From: an uncultured Clostridium sp.
GTDB lineage: Bacteria > Bacillota > Clostridia > TANB77 > CAG-508
Assembly (NCBI GenBank): GCA_900557475.1
Contig: USTA01000038.1
Span: 1-7,009, forward strand
Reading direction: 5' to 3'
Length of the DNA stretch: 7,009 nt
The position numbers and the translations under genes were made by a program. Shown in pieces: positions 5,412 to 7,009 of the stretch. The notes under the pieces were generated by a model. The model made no database searches and was not told where the DNA came from. It worked only from the letters and a program-made list of their open reading frames with translations. Numbering within the stretch: position 1 is the stretch's first letter; each line of letters starts with the position of its first letter.

Positions 5412-6884
5412 ATGGAGGAGAATTTAAAATTATATCAAGATATAGCATCTAGAACTGATGGAGATATTTATATAGGTGTTGTTGGACCTGTTAGAACTGG
5501 TAAGTCAACTTTTATTAAAAATTTTATGGATGTGGCAGTTGTTCCAAAGATTTTAGATGAAAATGAGTTGAAAAGAGCACAGGATGAATTGCCACAATCT
5601 TCTTCAGGCAAAACAATTATGACTACTGAGCCCAAATTTATTCCTAGCAAAGCAATATCCATTGACATAGGAAACACTGCAAAAGTAAAAGTCAGACTAA
5701 TTGACTGCGTTGGATTTATGGTAAACGGTGCTACCGGACACATGGAAGAGGAAAAAGAAAGAATGGTTAAAACACCATGGTTCGATTATGATATTCCTTT
5801 TTCAAAGGCAGCCGAAATTGGTACTGAAAGGGTTATTTCAAAACATTCAACTATTGGAATTGTTGTGACAAGTGATGGTAGTTTTACAGATTTGAGTGTG
5901 GATGAGTACAACAAAGCGTTGGAAAAGACAATAGTTCATCTTAAAGATATAAATAAACCGTTTATTATTCTTGTAAACTCAACAGATCCAATGTCCGAAG
6001 AATGCCAAAAACTAAAAGAAAAGATTAGCAAAAAATATAACGTATCAACTATTGCACTTAACTGTTTAAAGTTAAATGAGCAAAAAATAAATGAAATACT
6101 TGAAAATATTTTATTTGAATTCCCAGTATCTGAAATTGTGTTTAATTTACCAAAATGGTTGGAAATAATGGACTTTAACCATCCTTTAATTCAATACATA
6201 GTAAATTACTCAAAGGAAATATTGGATAAAATTATAAAAATAAAAGATGTAAAAACTCTTAAACTTCTACCTGATAAAGAATTTGTAAAAAGTGCAAATA
6301 TGTCAGGAATAGAATTGTCCAACGGAAAAATGACAGTTAATCTTGAAATAGATGAAGGATATTACTACAAAACTTTGTCAGAAATTACAGGTGTCACAAT
6401 CAACAATCAACTTCAACTTATAAAACTAGTTAAGGAGATGGCAGAAAAGAGAAGAAGTTACGAAAAAGTAAATGATGCAATAAACAATGTAAGGAATACA
6501 GGGTATGGCATAGTAACTCCTGAAAAAGAAGATATAGTTCTTGAAAATCCTGAACTTATAAAACAGGGAAATAAGTTTGGTGTAAAAATAAAAGCAACTG
6601 CACCGTCAATACATTTTGTAAAGGCAAATATTTTAACGGAAATTTCTCCTATTATTGGTGAGGAATCTCAGGCAAAAGACTTAATAGACTTTATAAATAA
6701 CAAAGAAGATGAGCAGGATATATGGGAGACCAATATATTTGGAAAATCTATTGGTCAGATTGTAGATGAGGGAATAACAAACAAAATTAATAATTTGACA
6801 GAAGATACAAGATCAAGAATGCAGGGAACAATAGAAAAAATTACAAACGATCAAAGTCGTGGTGTAATTTGCATCCTTCTTTGA
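5412..6884 (+). CDS. spoIVA: Stage IV sporulation protein A, spore-coat basement ATPase
   Basis: SpoIVA hydrolyses ATP and polymerises irreversibly on the mother-cell face of the forespore membrane, where it is anchored by SpoVM. It forms the platform for coat assembly and is also needed for cortex formation. The 490 residues compare with 492 in B. subtilis, and similarity runs end to end (GDIYIGVVGPVRTGKSTFIK, AQDELPQSSSGKTIMTTEPK, AAEIGTERVISKHSTIG). Walker A is G25-PVRTG-K31-S32. The Walker B aspartate is D98 in VRLIDCVGF. The sensor threonines correspond to T71/T72 in MTTEP. A middle ATPase-like degenerate domain and a C-terminal domain follow, the latter with GYGIVTPEKEDI and IKATAPSIHFVKA, and the tail ends in GVICILL, like the GLIAIIL end of the Bacillus protein. 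The ATG has a perfect AGGAGGT 9-10 nt upstream. It is a single gene, divergent from the sugar-nucleotide operon, followed by its own terminator. Identification is secure and the gene looks functional. Confidence 0.98.
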   Translation: MEENLKLYQDIASRTDGDIYIGVVGPVRTGKSTFIKNFMDVAVVPKILDENELKRAQDELPQSSSGKTIMTTEPKFIPSKAISIDIGNTAKVKVRLIDCVGFMVNGATGHMEEEKERMVKTPWFDYDIPFSKAAEIGTERVISKHSTIGIVVTSDGSFTDLSVDEYNKALEKTIVHLKDINKPFIILVNSTDPMSEECQKLKEKISKKYNVSTIALNCLKLNEQKINEILENILFEFPVSEIVFNLPKWLEIMDFNHPLIQYIVNYSKEILDKIIKIKDVKTLKLLPDKEFVKSANMSGIELSNGKMTVNLEIDEGYYYKTLSEITGVTINNQLQLIKLVKEMAEKRRSYEKVNDAINNVRNTGYGIVTPEKEDIVLENPELIKQGNKFGVKIKATAPSIHFVKANILTEISPIIGEESQAKDLIDFINNKEDEQDIWETNIFGKSIGQIVDEGITNKINNLTEDTRSRMQGTIEKITNDQSRGVICILL

Positions 6885-6917
6885 TTTAAAGATTTAAGTG
6901 TTAAAACACAGATATCC

Positions 6918-6950
6918 TGATTATAGGGGGATGCCCTAATGCTATAATTA
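6918..6950. repeat. Imperfect inverted repeat downstream of spoIVA
   Basis: TGATTATAG (6918-6926) pairs with CTATAATTA (6942-6950) over 9 bp with one G-T, and GGGG/CCC in the loop can add pairs. No T tract follows on either strand, so it is not an intrinsic terminator on its own. The right arm contains TATAAT (6943-6948), but no good -35 lies upstream. It may help protect the 3' end of the spoIVA transcript. Its function is unknown. Confidence 0.35.
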
Positions 6951-6960
6951 AAAAACCAGG

Positions 6961-7005
6961 GGATTTTACAAAAATAAGGCAATGCTTTATTGTAAAATCC
7001 TTTTT
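6961..7005 (+). terminator. Rho-independent terminator of spoIVA
   Basis: GGATTTTACAA (6961-6971) pairs perfectly with TTGTAAAATCC (6990-7000). Inside, TAAGGC and GCTTTA extend the stem after a 3-nt bulge, closing on AAT. The stem is followed at once by TTTTT (7001-7005). It lies 76 bp past the spoIVA stop. No T tract follows on the minus strand, so it works in the plus direction. Confidence 0.85.
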
Positions 7006-7009
7006 ACTA

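Noticed and set aside
5468..5743. Open frame of 91 codons on the minus strand inside spoIVA
   Set aside because: Complement of the conserved Walker A region of spoIVA; no sign of independent coding.

Overview
This AT-rich window (about 30% GC by eye) comes from a low-GC, endospore-forming Firmicute, most likely a member of Clostridia. The evidence is a full-length spoIVA, a dnaG-rpoD gene pair, a CarD/CdnL-family RNA polymerase-binding protein, Shine-Dalgarno sites of the AGGAGG type, and the standard genetic code (TGG for Trp, TGA used as a stop). The species cannot be named from the sequence alone.

Layout. Five genes are on the minus strand and one is on the plus strand. Reading the minus strand from right to left, a promoter at about 5294-5322 drives a UAP/UDPGP-type sugar-nucleotide pyrophosphorylase. 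That gene is split by a single-base frameshift near 4477 into two pieces (4469-5263 and 4012-4497). It is followed 15 bp later by a left-handed beta-helix protein that resembles the acetyltransferase half of GlmU (3331-3996). Next come carD (2599-3174), with its own extended -10 promoter and a strong terminator, then dnaG (647-2434) and the 5' part of rpoD (1-595, cut by the window edge). On the plus strand, spoIVA (5412-6884) is transcribed divergently from the pyrophosphorylase gene and ends in an intrinsic terminator at 6961-7005.

How the genes fit together. carD, dnaG and rpoD form an information-processing block: an RNA polymerase modulator, the replication primase and the primary sigma factor. 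The 164-bp gap between carD and dnaG is dense with signals: the carD terminator, a 15-bp perfect palindrome, and a sequence that fits the sigma-H promoter consensus at every specified position. The sigma-H match is framed by an inverted pair of TGTCGAA motifs that match the Spo0A box core. This suggests that primase and primary sigma expression is tied to the transition into sporulation. The pyrophosphorylase and beta-helix genes look like a two-gene equivalent of GlmU: a eukaryote-like UDP-N-acetylhexosamine pyrophosphorylase plus a GlmU-like acetyltransferase with the catalytic His conserved. Together they may make UDP-GlcNAc or a related sugar nucleotide. spoIVA encodes the ATPase that polymerises to form the base of the spore coat, and it has a plausible sigma-E promoter.

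The most notable observations are the frameshift in the otherwise well-conserved pyrophosphorylase, the split-GlmU arrangement, and the sigma-H/Spo0A-like control region in front of dnaG-rpoD. No mobile elements, CRISPR arrays, tRNAs or rRNAs are visible.
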